Positions 44,268 through 52,709 of a stretch of DNA of 64,000 bases are shown here, in pieces (within the stretch, counting starts at the first letter, position 1; each line of letters begins with the position of its first letter). Both the position numbers and the translations under genes were made by a program. Below the pieces are notes generated by a model. That model made no database searches. It was not told the origin of the DNA and saw only the letters and a program-made list of their open reading frames with translations. Source of the stretch: Pseudarthrobacter equi (GTDB lineage: Bacteria; Actinomycetota; Actinomycetes; Actinomycetales; Micrococcaceae); contig NZ_LT629779.1 of NCBI RefSeq assembly GCF_900105535.1, positions 2,232,001-2,296,000 on the forward strand, read 5' to 3'.

Positions 44268-44579
44268 TCACTCCGCGGCGGCGACCCCGAGGTCCGAGGC
44301 ATGGCCGCTGATGGTGCGGGCGAGGTCGATGTCGCGGCTGGTAATCCCGCCGACATCGTGGCTTGAGAGAGTGACGCTGACCTCCAGGTAAGTGAGCGTG
44401 AGGTCGGGATGGTGGTTGGCCTCCTCGGCGGAGGCGCCAATGCGGTTGACGAACTCCAGGCCGGTCGAGAACTTTCGGGTCCTGAAGGTGGCGGTGAGGG
44501 CGTCACCGGTCAGGTGCCAGCCGGTGAGTCCGGCTTCGGCAAGCTCGGCGGTGGACAGCTTCCGTTGGGGATCAGTCAT
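44268..44579 (-). CDS. Pterin-4a-carbinolamine dehydratase
   Basis: The 103-aa protein matches the PCD/DCoH family. The active-site pattern EANHHPDLTLTYLEVSVTLS...D is complete, with the paired histidines that dehydrate 4a-hydroxytetrahydrobiopterin. In bacteria the enzyme recycles the pterin cofactor of phenylalanine hydroxylase or acts in other pterin pathways. No hydroxylase gene is present in this window. ATG start at 44579; it is transcribed alone. Confidence 0.92.
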   Translation of the reverse strand: MTDPQRKLSTAELAEAGLTGWHLTGDALTATFRTRKFSTGLEFVNRIGASAEEANHHPDLTLTYLEVSVTLSSHDVGGITSRDIDLARTISGHASDLGVAAAE

Positions 44580-44664
44580 AGTGACATCATGGCTCCGAAA
44601 GCCCCCCGTGGGCTACCGCTGGAGGAACCGCGGGAAGGCGGTGGACGCACCGACTTTATCGAGG

Positions 44665-44695
44665 ACGACGGCGGGAGTCATCCTCCCGCCGTCGT
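44665..44695 (-). terminator. 12-bp perfect stem-loop after flavin reductase gene
   Basis: ACGACGGCGGGA (44665-44676) pairs with TCCCGCCGTCGT (44684-44695) over a 7-nt loop, 40 bp beyond the flavin reductase stop. There is no U-tract, as in many actinobacterial terminators. It could end the MesX-MesD-reductase transcript. Confidence 0.6.
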
Positions 44696-44735
44696 AAGCC
44701 CTACGGCTTTCTCCCCAGAACGGTTAGCGCGGCGC

Positions 44736-45308
44736 TCAGCCCCGAAGCTTGGAATGCTCGCCCAGTCGGTGCCATGAGCGGTTGTGGTAGACCAGAGCGT
44801 CGCCGGGTTCGCCCGCCTGGACGTCACGCATCACGCGGGATTCCAGGGCGTGAACGGCGACGATGGTGGAGGTCCCCACCTCCATGCGGTTGATGACGGC
44901 GCAGCGCACCCAGGCGCGGACATCGTCATACACCGCTTCACCGGTTTCAAGGGCCGACCAGCGGTGCGTCTGGTCAAAGCGGTCGACGCCGGGGGTCGCT
45001 CCAAACTTCGCCAAGCGGACGTCGTGCGCGTCCAGCAGGTGCACCACGACCGTTTCGGCGCGTGAAAGAACCTCGGACGCAGAGGACAGCGCCGAGACCG
45101 AGAAAATCAGCAGCGGAGGTTCCGCACTCACTGAAACCACCGACGATACTGTCAGCGCCACCGGTCCTTCGCCGGCATCAGCCGTGACGACAGCGACACC
45201 TCCCGGATGGCCACGGAACAGTGCTTTGAATTCGTCGGCCGAGAGGGAGGATGGCACGCTTTGCTTCGGAGCCTCGAGCCACGTGTCTGCCGGGTAGGCG
45301 TGAAACAT
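44736..45308 (-). CDS. Flavin reductase family protein (FMN-binding split barrel)
   Basis: The 190-aa protein resembles the NAD(P)H:FMN oxidoreductases that feed two-component monooxygenases: FKALFRGHPGGVAVVTAD, VSSVVSVSAEPPLLIFSVS and RFDQTHRWS are typical segments. It provides reduced flavin to a partner. Here it lies 2 bp after the MesD gene and in line with MesX. MesD function is known to need oxygen and MesX, so a flavin supply role in that reaction is a reasonable guess, not shown by the sequence. Confidence 0.88.
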   Translation of the reverse strand: MFHAYPADTWLEAPKQSVPSSLSADEFKALFRGHPGGVAVVTADAGEGPVALTVSSVVSVSAEPPLLIFSVSALSSASEVLSRAETVVVHLLDAHDVRLAKFGATPGVDRFDQTHRWSALETGEAVYDDVRAWVRCAVINRMEVGTSTIVAVHALESRVMRDVQAGEPGDALVYHNRSWHRLGEHSKLRG

Positions 45309-45310
45309 CG

Positions 45311-46357
45311 TTATGACGCCCTGGGGGCGGAGCGGGCGAGTTCCTCCCGAACGATGCTCGTACCTGCGCTGAGAGCACTCAGCTTGGCCAGTGCGACGTC
45401 CCGGGGAAACGGTGCCATGCCGCAGTTGGAGCTGGGGATGAGCTTGTCCGCATCGACGAACTGCAGGGCCTTGCGGAGGGTGTCGGCGACCTCCTCCGGG
45501 GTCTCGATGGTCTCGCTTGCAACGTCGATTGCCCCGAGCATGACCTTCTTGCCGCGCAGGAGCTCGATGAGGTCCATGGGCACGTGGGAGTTCTGGGATT
45601 CCAGAGAGATGATGTCGATGCTGGACCTCTGAAGCAGCGGGAACGTTTCTTCATACTGCCGCCACTGGGAGCCGAGCGTCGCCTTCCAGTCATTATTTGC
45701 CTTGATCCCGTAGCCGTAGCAGATATGCACGGCGGTCTCCGCGCGCAGCCCTTCCGCTGCTCTCTCAAGCGCAGCCACGCCCCAGTCCTTGACCTCATCG
45801 AGGAAGACATTGAACGCGGGCTCGTCGAACTGGATGATGTCCACGCCGGCCGCCTCCAGTTCTTTTGCCTCCTGGTTGAGGATCGTGGCGAACTCCCAGG
45901 CCAGCTTCTCGCGGCTCTTGTAGTGGTCATCGTAAAGCGTGTCCACCATCGTCATTGGGCCGGGAAGCGTCCATTTGATCGGCTTGTCGGTGGTTGCGCG
46001 GAGGAACTTTGCGTCTTCCACGAATACCGGCCGCTCGCGGTGCACCGGCCCGACGACGGTCGGTACGCTGGCGTCATAGCGATCGCGGATGCGCACAGTC
46101 TTGCGCTGTTCAAAGTCGACCCCGCTGAGATTCTCGATGAAGGTCGTGACGAAGTGCTGGCGGGTTTGCTCGCCGTCGCTGACGATGTCGATGCCGCGCC
46201 GGCTCTGCTCGTGGATTGCGATGCGCAGCGCATCCTCTTTCCCCTCGCGCAGCGCATCTCCCTCCAGCTTCCACGGGGACCAAAGAGTCTCAGGCTGTGC
46301 GAGCCACGATGGTTTCGGCAAGCTACCGACAACGGTGGTGGGCAAGAGTGTGTTCAT
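45311..46357 (-). CDS. mesD: Core methionine synthase, MesD type
   Basis: The 348-aa protein corresponds only to the catalytic C-terminal half of cobalamin-independent methionine synthase; the folate-binding N-terminal half is absent. Zinc/homocysteine-site residues are visible: His and Cys in AVHICYGYG, Glu in ISLESQNSH and Cys in SSNCGMAPFP. Start at ATG 46357. The gene 20 bp upstream is a DUF1852 protein, the known obligate partner of the aerobic, folate- and B12-independent MesD family. It makes methionine from homocysteine using a methyl donor other than methyl-folate. Confidence 0.88.
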   Translation of the reverse strand: MNTLLPTTVVGSLPKPSWLAQPETLWSPWKLEGDALREGKEDALRIAIHEQSRRGIDIVSDGEQTRQHFVTTFIENLSGVDFEQRKTVRIRDRYDASVPTVVGPVHRERPVFVEDAKFLRATTDKPIKWTLPGPMTMVDTLYDDHYKSREKLAWEFATILNQEAKELEAAGVDIIQFDEPAFNVFLDEVKDWGVAALERAAEGLRAETAVHICYGYGIKANNDWKATLGSQWRQYEETFPLLQRSSIDIISLESQNSHVPMDLIELLRGKKVMLGAIDVASETIETPEEVADTLRKALQFVDADKLIPSSNCGMAPFPRDVALAKLSALSAGTSIVREELARSAPRAS

Positions 46358-46377
46358 GATTGACGATTCTCCGTGGG

Positions 46378-47370
46378 TCAGTTGACGAGGGCGGGGTAGT
46401 TGGCGGTCCACTGGTCCAATAGATCCTTGTGGGGCGTGATGAAGTGCTCCTCCGTGTACTTCGCCTGTGTGATCGCAAGCTGGCTGCGCTCGACGCGGTC
46501 GTAAGCGATCTGGGTCCGCGAGTAATCCTGCTCGCCCAGGCTCGGCTGGTAGACGACGGCGGCGGCGGAGTTCGCGTTGTAGACCTCCGGGCGGTAGATC
46601 TTCTGGAACGTCTCCATGGTGCTGATCGTGCCGATCAGCTGCAGGTTGGAGTAGTCATTGAGCAGGTCGCCGCGGAAATAGAAGGCGAGCGGCGCAACGC
46701 TGCCTCGGGGCATGAAGTAGCGGACCTTCAGCCCCATCTTTGCGAAGTACGCGTCCGTCAGCGAGAAGTCGTCCTGCTGGTACTCGACGCCCAGGACCGG
46801 GTGACGGTTCCCCGTGCGCTGGTACGTTTTGCTCGTGGAGACGCTGATACAGACCACTGGCGGCTGCGGGAAGCGTTCCTGGCATTCCGGGGAATCGAGG
46901 AAGTGCTGGAACAGTTTGCCGTGAAGATCGCCGAAGTCCTCGGGAACGGTGGGCTTGCCGGAATCACCTGCTGCGGCCGGCAGTACGACGCTGAAGTCAA
47001 AGTCACGGACGTAGGAGGAGAAATTGTTCCCCACAATCCCCTGGTGGCGGACCCCGTTCAGCAGGTCGACGATCTGGATGTCGAGAACCTCGAACAGGGG
47101 GAACTGCTGATCCGTACCTTCCGCGGTGAACTGTATCTGCACGGAGACGATATTAAGCTCGAGCGTGTAGCGGTCCCGGTCCGGGTTGTCCCAGTCTGCG
47201 AGATCGTTGAAGCGGCGCCGCATCATGGTCAAGGCGTTGCGGAGGTTCTCCTGGCGGTGCTCGCCCCGTGCGAGGTTGGCGAAATTCGTGGTGATCCTGG
47301 AGCCTTCCGACGGGGAATAGTCCTCGTCGAAGCGGGTGGTGGTGATCTTGAAGGTAAAGTCGTCTGCCAT
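46378..47370 (-). CDS. mesX: DUF1852 protein, MesD partner (MesX)
   Basis: The 330-aa DUF1852 protein starts at ATG 47370 (MADDFTFKITTTRFDEDYSP). Conserved-looking segments include NFANLARGEHRQENLRNAL, LNGVRHQGIVGNNFSSYVRD and LIGTISTMETFQKIYRPEVY. There is no signal or membrane segment. Genetic work on MesD (published for other aerobic bacteria) showed that DUF1852 and oxygen are needed for MesD-dependent methionine synthesis, and the two genes are usually adjacent, as here. The biochemical function is unknown. It is divergent from a LysR regulator. Confidence 0.88.
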   Translation of the reverse strand: MADDFTFKITTTRFDEDYSPSEGSRITTNFANLARGEHRQENLRNALTMMRRRFNDLADWDNPDRDRYTLELNIVSVQIQFTAEGTDQQFPLFEVLDIQIVDLLNGVRHQGIVGNNFSSYVRDFDFSVVLPAAAGDSGKPTVPEDFGDLHGKLFQHFLDSPECQERFPQPPVVCISVSTSKTYQRTGNRHPVLGVEYQQDDFSLTDAYFAKMGLKVRYFMPRGSVAPLAFYFRGDLLNDYSNLQLIGTISTMETFQKIYRPEVYNANSAAAVVYQPSLGEQDYSRTQIAYDRVERSQLAITQAKYTEEHFITPHKDLLDQWTANYPALVN

Positions 47371-47493
47371 GCGCTGCCAATCCGTTGTTGATGGGCCGGA
47401 GACGGCCTTCCAGAAGGGGACGTCTCCATGGTGCAACCTTTCAGGGGGTATCGGGTAACTAGGCGCTACTATGCGTTCATATAGACTTTGCCT
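47371..47493. promoter_or_regulatory. Divergent promoter mesX / LysR regulator
   Basis: This 123-bp spacer contains the inverted repeat ATG-CGTT-CAT at 47471-47480, within a T-N11-A type context that LysR proteins favour. It lies about 15 bp from the LysR start and ~100 bp from mesX. Confidence 0.4.
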
Positions 47494-48435
47494 ATGGCAC
47501 AGCTATCCAGCGGACTGACCCTGCAGCAGCTCCGCTACTTTATTGAAGTTGCAGCTGAGGGATCGATCTCCGCGGCTGCCGATCTTCTCTACGTAGCACA
47601 GCCAACAATGTCCGCAGCGATGAAGGACCTTGAGGCCCGGGTGGGCCGTGCGCTCCTGGTTCGCTCCGCCCGCGGGGTCACCCTCACCGCCGACGGGGTA
47701 GAGTTCCTCGGCTATGCGAGGCAGGTCGTGGAGCAGTTCGCTCTCCTCGAGCAGCGCTACCTTGGCAGGCCACCGAGGCGGCGTCTGCTCGGGGTCTCAA
47801 CGCAGCACTACTCGTTCGCGGTGGACGCCTTCGTCCGGATGGTCAAGGCCAGTGAGGTGGCCGAATACGAGTTCTCGCTCCGGGAGTCCCGCACTTGGGA
47901 CATCATTGAGGATGTCCGGACGCTCCGCAGCGAGTTAGGCATCCTCTACCGGAACGATTTCAACCGGAAGATCATCGACAAGCTGCTTCGGGAATCCGGG
48001 CTTGCGTTCACACCGCTTTTCCTCGCCGATCCGCACATTTTCATTTCACGGAACCACCCGCTCGCCTCAAAAGAGCGTGCAACTCTCGCCGATCTCGCCG
48101 GCTTGCCGCGGCTTACCTTCGATCAGGGTGCGAACAACTCCTTTTACTTCGCCGAGGAGATTCTCTCAACCCTGTCCAGCAAACAGGAGATCCGGGTCTC
48201 TGACCGTGCGACAATTTTCAACCTCATGATCGGGCTCCACGGATACACAATCTCGACCGGCATTATCAGCGGGCAGCTCGACCCTGAGATCGTTGCCATC
48301 CCGCTCGACGTTGACGAACGCATCGAGATCGGCTGGATCGGCCACGCTGCGATTCCGCTCACCGACCAAGCGCAGAGCTACCTCAGGGAATTGCGGGCCG
48401 TCGTCGCTGAGTTCGGCGTAGCGCTAATCGACTGA
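47494..48435 (+). CDS. LysR-family transcriptional regulator
   Basis: The 313-aa protein has an N-terminal LysR winged helix (LTLQQLRYFIEVAAEGSISA, TMSAAMKDLEARVGRALLVR) and a substrate-binding-like C-terminal domain of two lobes. ATG 47494 is preferred to the TTG two codons earlier. It is divergent from mesX-mesD-flavin reductase, hence the likely activator or repressor of this methionine route, comparable in position to MetR. The effector is unknown. Confidence 0.9.
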   Translation: MAQLSSGLTLQQLRYFIEVAAEGSISAAADLLYVAQPTMSAAMKDLEARVGRALLVRSARGVTLTADGVEFLGYARQVVEQFALLEQRYLGRPPRRRLLGVSTQHYSFAVDAFVRMVKASEVAEYEFSLRESRTWDIIEDVRTLRSELGILYRNDFNRKIIDKLLRESGLAFTPLFLADPHIFISRNHPLASKERATLADLAGLPRLTFDQGANNSFYFAEEILSTLSSKQEIRVSDRATIFNLMIGLHGYTISTGIISGQLDPEIVAIPLDVDERIEIGWIGHAAIPLTDQAQSYLRELRAVVAEFGVALID

Positions 48436-48634
48436 CTGCAGTCGAGCGGGCGGGTCTTATCCTCCAGTGATTGACGTAGCTGTTGCAGCCAAGCAAGTTT
48501 GCTGTTGTCACTCCGTACTTATTGCATCCTGAGGTTGTTTTGGTGGGCGGTGCTTTCTAGCTCTGCATCACCCAGGCAGAGCACAACGCCATGGTCGGCA
48601 TCTTGAAAGGCTGTCAGTAAGCGGGTTTGAACAA

Positions 48635-49336
48635 GTGGCCAAAGTCAGGTTGGCTACTCAAGAAGACTACGAACCTCCTGTACTGGATCGGGGGCCCAGA
48701 CATGGCAGACCGCCTGAAGTTTCGCCGATGATTGGCTGGAGAACGCGGCCGACCCGTCGTGAAGTGTGGGGGACCGTCCTCATCATCGCAGCGGCTTTCT
48801 GCGCTTGGGCGTACCAAGCCATCTACGACGAATACCGAGCTGGTGCCAGGGAGAAGCTGCTCCTCTACGTTGGCTTCCCTGGGCACTCCATCGCTTCGTG
48901 GTTTCTGGTGGTGGCAATCCTCTGCGGGGCTGTCGGGCTGTCCTCGCTTCTGCCGGCGTTGATCAGGCGCATCCCAAGAAAGGTCCCACGGCGGGTCGTA
49001 GGCTGGGCCGCGGGCGTCGCTGGTGTCGCCTGCGTGCCGTACTTCGGCCTCATGCTTCTTTTCTCCGGCCTTGGCGCGTTGGGGGTCAGCGACACCATGA
49101 AGATCACGGCAGCCGACGGACGGTCAGTTCGTGTCACGCAGGACGGTTTCGACGGTGATGCCGTCGACATCTACACCGAATACGACGCCCACCACTACAA
49201 GTGGATCCGCAGCGCACCCGAACTCTCCGGAGGGCCACGGGTGAAGGACCAGCACTGCCAACTGAACGATGCCATCACCGGCCTGCAACTCACCTGTGGG
49301 GTCCACACCTTGGTTCTGGACTCGACCAGGCAGTGA
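48635..49336 (+). CDS. Hypothetical membrane protein
   Basis: The 233-aa protein has three to four membrane segments (GTVLIIAAAFCAWAYQAIYD, IASWFLVVAILCGAVGLSSL, AAGVAGVACVPYFGLMLLFS) followed by a ~90-residue extracytoplasmic domain with two cysteines. GTG 48635 gives a 31-residue polar N-terminus; ATG 48728 is an equally plausible start. No family recognised. It lies 104 bp upstream of the PspA gene on the same strand. Confidence 0.6.
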   Translation: MAKVRLATQEDYEPPVLDRGPRHGRPPEVSPMIGWRTRPTRREVWGTVLIIAAAFCAWAYQAIYDEYRAGAREKLLLYVGFPGHSIASWFLVVAILCGAVGLSSLLPALIRRIPRKVPRRVVGWAAGVAGVACVPYFGLMLLFSGLGALGVSDTMKITAADGRSVRVTQDGFDGDAVDIYTEYDAHHYKWIRSAPELSGGPRVKDQHCQLNDAITGLQLTCGVHTLVLDSTRQ

Positions 49337-49440
49337 CGGCCGCGCGAAGGGTGACCATGCAGGTATCCCCGTCCCGGCGTTGGCCGCGGCTGTAGCCGGA
49401 CACATAGAATGCGAATGCTGTCCCCGATAGAAAGACCCTC

Positions 49441-50169
49441 GTGAAGCAGAGTATTTTCACCCGCGTCGCCCAGCTCGCCAAGGCTAACCTGAACGCCCTC
49501 TTGGACTCGGCTGAGGATCCCCAGAAGTTGCTTGACCAGATGGTCCGTGACTACTCGAACAACATCCGCGAGGCAGAGGCCGCGGTCGCGCAGACGATCG
49601 GCAACCTCCGGATGGCTGAAGACGACCACAACCGGGCCGTGAACGAAGCCAACTCTTGGGGCAGCAAGGCGATCGCTGCGTCCCGCAAGGCTGACGAGTT
49701 CCGGGCTGCCGGCAACAGCGGTGATGCGGACAAGTTCGATGCCCTTGCCCGGCTGGCTCTTCAGCGGCAGATGGCCGCCGAAACCACCGCCCAGGCCCAA
49801 GCGCCGGGCCTGGCCGCGCAGAACGAGGTCGTCGACAAACTCAAGAGCGGCCTGGACCAGATGCGTGGCAAGCTCAGGGAGCTGACCGCCAAGCGCAACG
49901 AGCTGGTCAACCGGGCGCGGGTCGCCGCCACCCAATCCCAAGTCAACGACGCCCTCAAGGCCCTGGACACCGGGGACCCGACGTCGGCCATTGGCCGATA
50001 CGAGGAGAACATCCGCCGCCAGGAAGCCACCGTCCGCGGCCAGCAGGAAATCGCCGCCTCTTCCCTGGACGCCCAGTTCGCCTCCCTTGAAGACCTCGGC
50101 GAGCAGACCGAAGTGGAAGCCCGCCTCGCCGCACTCAAATCCATGGACCGGAAGGCCGTCGACGGCTAA
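49441..50169 (+). CDS. PspA/IM30 family membrane-stress protein
   Basis: The 242-aa protein is predicted to be almost entirely helical coiled coil, as in phage shock protein A and Vipp1: SIFTRVAQLAKANLNALLDS, DPQKLLDQMVRDYSNNIREA, then long Ala/Gln/Lys/Glu-rich heptads. It would bind the inner leaflet and stabilise damaged membrane. GTG start at 49441. The C-terminal part ends LAALKSMDRKAVDG without an extra domain. The gene is not flanked by other psp genes, but membrane-protein genes lie on both sides. Confidence 0.93.
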   Translation: MKQSIFTRVAQLAKANLNALLDSAEDPQKLLDQMVRDYSNNIREAEAAVAQTIGNLRMAEDDHNRAVNEANSWGSKAIAASRKADEFRAAGNSGDADKFDALARLALQRQMAAETTAQAQAPGLAAQNEVVDKLKSGLDQMRGKLRELTAKRNELVNRARVAATQSQVNDALKALDTGDPTSAIGRYEENIRRQEATVRGQQEIAASSLDAQFASLEDLGEQTEVEARLAALKSMDRKAVDG

Positions 50170-50496
50170 AGGAAACTACCGGGTTGTTCAAAGCGATCAA
50201 GTATGGGGAACTGGCCCGACCGCCGGAAGTCACGTCCAACGAAGACCATTCCGACGATGTAGACTCGTCCGCCGCAGGCCGATAGCCACCGGATCGGACT
50301 CTCGAAGACTGCTGCCTGCTGAAACGGAAAGATGAGCATCGCGGGGGAGTAGACCTGCTGGGTCGCGAGTCCTTTCCAGGGGCAGCACCGAGAGGCATCG
50401 CAGCTTTTGACCTGAGCCTATGGGGGCGTGTGCGGGGCGATACGCTCTGGGCGGATTGCCGACCCGAAAAGTGCAGGACTGTGCGCCACTCGCTGG
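50170..50496. other. Spacer without a supported gene
   Basis: This is the intergenic region between convergent genes. I see no coding frame with family features and no clear terminator hairpin with a T-run. Confidence 0.45.
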
Positions 50497-51123
50497 CTAT
50501 CCCGTCGTGCCGTTCCCGCGAGAATTCAGTTTCAGGCGCAACCTGGCAACGATCGCAGGCAGGCGCTCGAAAGGCTCTGGGGTCGACAACTCGAAGATTG
50601 CCTGGGCGATGAGGTCCCGGTCATTGGCATCGAACCTGATGTCATCCAGTGACTGGACCGTCTGGGCCCATTCCTCGAGGGAGGCATCGTCCAGGTCTCC
50701 GGCGACGTAGCGTGCCAACACGTGCTGGAGGTGGTGGACTGTGAGGATGACGGGCCTGACGCCAGTTCGGCCGCTGCCGGCAATGCTGCTCCGTACGCCG
50801 GTGAGGGGCTGACTAAACGCCACCAGATCCTTCAGGGCCGCTTCACGGCGGCCCATCCGTCTCCGCCGCACGAGGGCTCCGATTATCCGGTACAGGAAAT
50901 AGAGGATGAGGAGGGCTGACATGGCTCCTACTATCGTGGCGGCCGGCCGTCCGATGACAGGACCACTTTCACAGAAGCTTTCCCCGTAGCCGGGCACGTA
51001 ATCGACGCAGCGGCCAACCTCCATGAGGGACCACGGGAGCACGAAGAATGTCACCACAAGAATGCCCACTGCCCAGGGCCACGCTTCGCTCCAGGGCCAC
51101 GACGGCTCTTTGCCCCGTTTCAC
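50497..51123 (-). CDS. Hypothetical membrane protein
   Basis: The 208-aa protein has two N-terminal membrane helices (AWPWAVGILVVTFFVLPWSL and ATIVGAMSALLILYFLYRII) and a soluble C-terminal domain rich in Leu, Asp and Glu that ends RLRLKLNSRGNGTTG. Two cysteines sit in the loop between the helices (CVDYVPGYGESFC). No family recognised. It is the last gene of a four-gene minus-strand operon whose stop and start codons nearly touch. Confidence 0.65.
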   Translation of the reverse strand: MKRGKEPSWPWSEAWPWAVGILVVTFFVLPWSLMEVGRCVDYVPGYGESFCESGPVIGRPAATIVGAMSALLILYFLYRIIGALVRRRRMGRREAALKDLVAFSQPLTGVRSSIAGSGRTGVRPVILTVHHLQHVLARYVAGDLDDASLEEWAQTVQSLDDIRFDANDRDLIAQAIFELSTPEPFERLPAIVARLRLKLNSRGNGTTG

Positions 51124-51125
51124 CC

Positions 51126-51326
51126 TTATACGTCCAAGGTGGGGTTGGCGCCCCTTCTACTGGAGGTCCAGCGGACAATTGCCCAGGTTGCCGCCGAGAG
51201 CAGAACGACGACCATTCGGGTTTCCGTGCCGTTAGGGGCCATCCCGAGTAACTCCAGAACGTAGGAAATTGTAAAGACTGCGACAATCATCCCGGTGATG
51301 GCGCCGAGCCAGGCACGTGCGCTCAT
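51126..51326 (-). CDS. Small membrane protein (66 aa)
   Basis: The sequence has two hydrophobic segments (AWLGAITGMIVAVFTISYVL and MVVVLLSAATWAIVRW). ATG 51326 overlaps the stop of the 54-aa gene upstream, and the next gene starts 3 bp after its stop. That coupling supports a true gene despite its size. Function unknown. Confidence 0.6.
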   Translation of the reverse strand: MSARAWLGAITGMIVAVFTISYVLELLGMAPNGTETRMVVVLLSAATWAIVRWTSSRRGANPTLDV

Positions 51327-51487
51327 CGCTCGTCTCCGCTGGTGAACTCGACCTGGCTCTTCTGCTCCCGCCGCCCGTCCGCTTGGAGGATACCGTCACG
51401 TACAGCGGCGCGGATGACACTGTAGAGGACGTAGAAGAAGACGGCCGCAATGACCACAGTCAGGACCAGGCTGTCGAGGGGCATCAT
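51323..51487 (-). CDS. Small single-pass membrane protein (54 aa)
   Basis: Start at ATG 51487 (or the ATG right after it) with AAGGA upstream. One membrane helix (SLVLTVVIAAVFFYVLYSVI) is followed by a charged tail ending EFTSGDER. It overlaps both neighbours by 4 bp, as expected in a tight operon. A longer in-frame extension upstream overlaps the preceding gene and has no protein character. No family recognised. Confidence 0.6.
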   Translation of the reverse strand: MMPLDSLVLTVVIAAVFFYVLYSVIRAAVRDGILQADGRREQKSQVEFTSGDER

Positions 51488-52194
51488 GCTGATCCTTTCT
51501 CGGGCCAATTCATTTGCACGTTGGTGGCGGCCTCCCGCAGCTTTGTGCCGTCCAGGACGACGGAGGTCTCCGGGAGCCCAAAGTCGAGCCACTGCGCCAG
51601 GAGACGCAGTTCTCCGGCGGGAGGCAGGGGCCATATCCACAGGTTGCCCGTCCCGGTCAGTTCATCCTCCCCACCGCCACCGCCGCCATTGTTCAGGACG
51701 ATCGTTGGAGGCTCTGGTTCCTTCTCATTGCCTCGGAATCCGTAGGGGCTATGAAGCCCACTGCTGGCCTTGGACCCGTCGGGGAGCTCGATGCCGAACA
51801 TCAGGCCCGTCGTTCGGGTCTGGCCGCGGAGAGGGCCGGGGCCGAACTGGAAGAACATGGAGTGCAGCGCAGACCAGTCCTCGTCGTCCTGCTCTCCGCG
51901 CCGGATGAGCCAGGACAAGCTGACGGAGCAGCCCGTGGAGAACACTTCCGCACTGCGAACAGCCATGACAAGGCTCGGACTGCGGTGCAGAAACCTGCCC
52001 AAGTGCACGGCCGCGGGCAGCTCGTAGTAGGTGGGTGGCCCCATCCACGGAGGCGGTTCGTGCCGGGTTGACCGCGGCCGGGGCTCAGAATGGGGAACGG
52101 GGAAGCTCTGGAAAAATGTCAACGGAACCCTCTTTGCTGCACTGGCTGCGACCGACCAGCGGAGCAGCGGTCTGAGCCGCTCTGGATCCCCCAA
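51484..52194 (-). CDS. Hypothetical protein, actinobacterial family
   Basis: The 236-aa soluble-looking protein has PPPWMGPPTYYELPAAVHLG, MFGIELPDGSKASSGLHSPY and a Gly-rich loop (NNGGGGGGEDELTG). Similar hypothetical proteins are common in actinobacteria, but I know no function. The start at 52194 is TTG and uncertain; a later start nearer the PPPWMGPP region is possible. First gene of the operon that leads into the small membrane proteins. Confidence 0.6.
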   Translation of the reverse strand: MGDPERLRPLLRWSVAASAAKRVPLTFFQSFPVPHSEPRPRSTRHEPPPWMGPPTYYELPAAVHLGRFLHRSPSLVMAVRSAEVFSTGCSVSLSWLIRRGEQDDEDWSALHSMFFQFGPGPLRGQTRTTGLMFGIELPDGSKASSGLHSPYGFRGNEKEPEPPTIVLNNGGGGGGEDELTGTGNLWIWPLPPAGELRLLAQWLDFGLPETSVVLDGTKLREAATNVQMNWPEKGSA

Positions 52195-52709
52195 TCCGTC
52201 CTTACCGGCCCAGTCTAGCGGGGGCCCCGCAAGGACCGTCAGGACACGTCCGGTGCCTGCGCGGTGTTCGTCAGAGGACGGGAGCGTGATAGAGAGCTTA
52301 TGGCCTCAACGGTGAGGATGGGGGCTACTCGGCGACCGGACAGGGGGGACGATGCCCTGAACAACTTCCCGAACGGGCCACCCTGCTGCCCGGCTACATC
52401 GAGTCGCTCACCCTGACGGGTTCACCGCCGTCGTGCGCTTCGAAAAGCCGGCACTCCGTTTAGACGCCCTTCACCGGGAGCTTGATAGTCCGTGTCCGGA
52501 AGCGTCAGCCATCTTCTGGTATGAGCCAAGCGTTGCCGAATTTCTGCGCAGGACCCGCTAAAGCACCACGGCTCACTGCTCATAAATGAATGAGGACAAC
52601 CCGGCGTTGTCCCTGTGGGCAGGATGCTCCATCAGCTGACCTTTATACGGCATGAAGAAGAAGGCATCCAGGGCGGCAGACTTTCAGCAGCCGGCCCGGG
52701 GCATGCCCG
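52195..52709. other. Spacer with a possible gene fragment
   Basis: There is no intact gene. A protein-like fragment is noted at 52362-52561; the rest is featureless. Confidence 0.4.
52362..52561 (+). pseudogene. Possible frameshifted gene fragment
   Basis: One frame gives LPERATLLPGYIESLTLTG; a neighbouring frame continues directly as FTAVVRFEKPALRLDALHRE and DSPCPEASAIFWYEPSVAEF up to TAA at 52559-52561. The join suggests a single coding remnant of ~65 residues broken by one frameshift near 52430. It lacks a good start and I do not recognise it. Confidence 0.3.
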
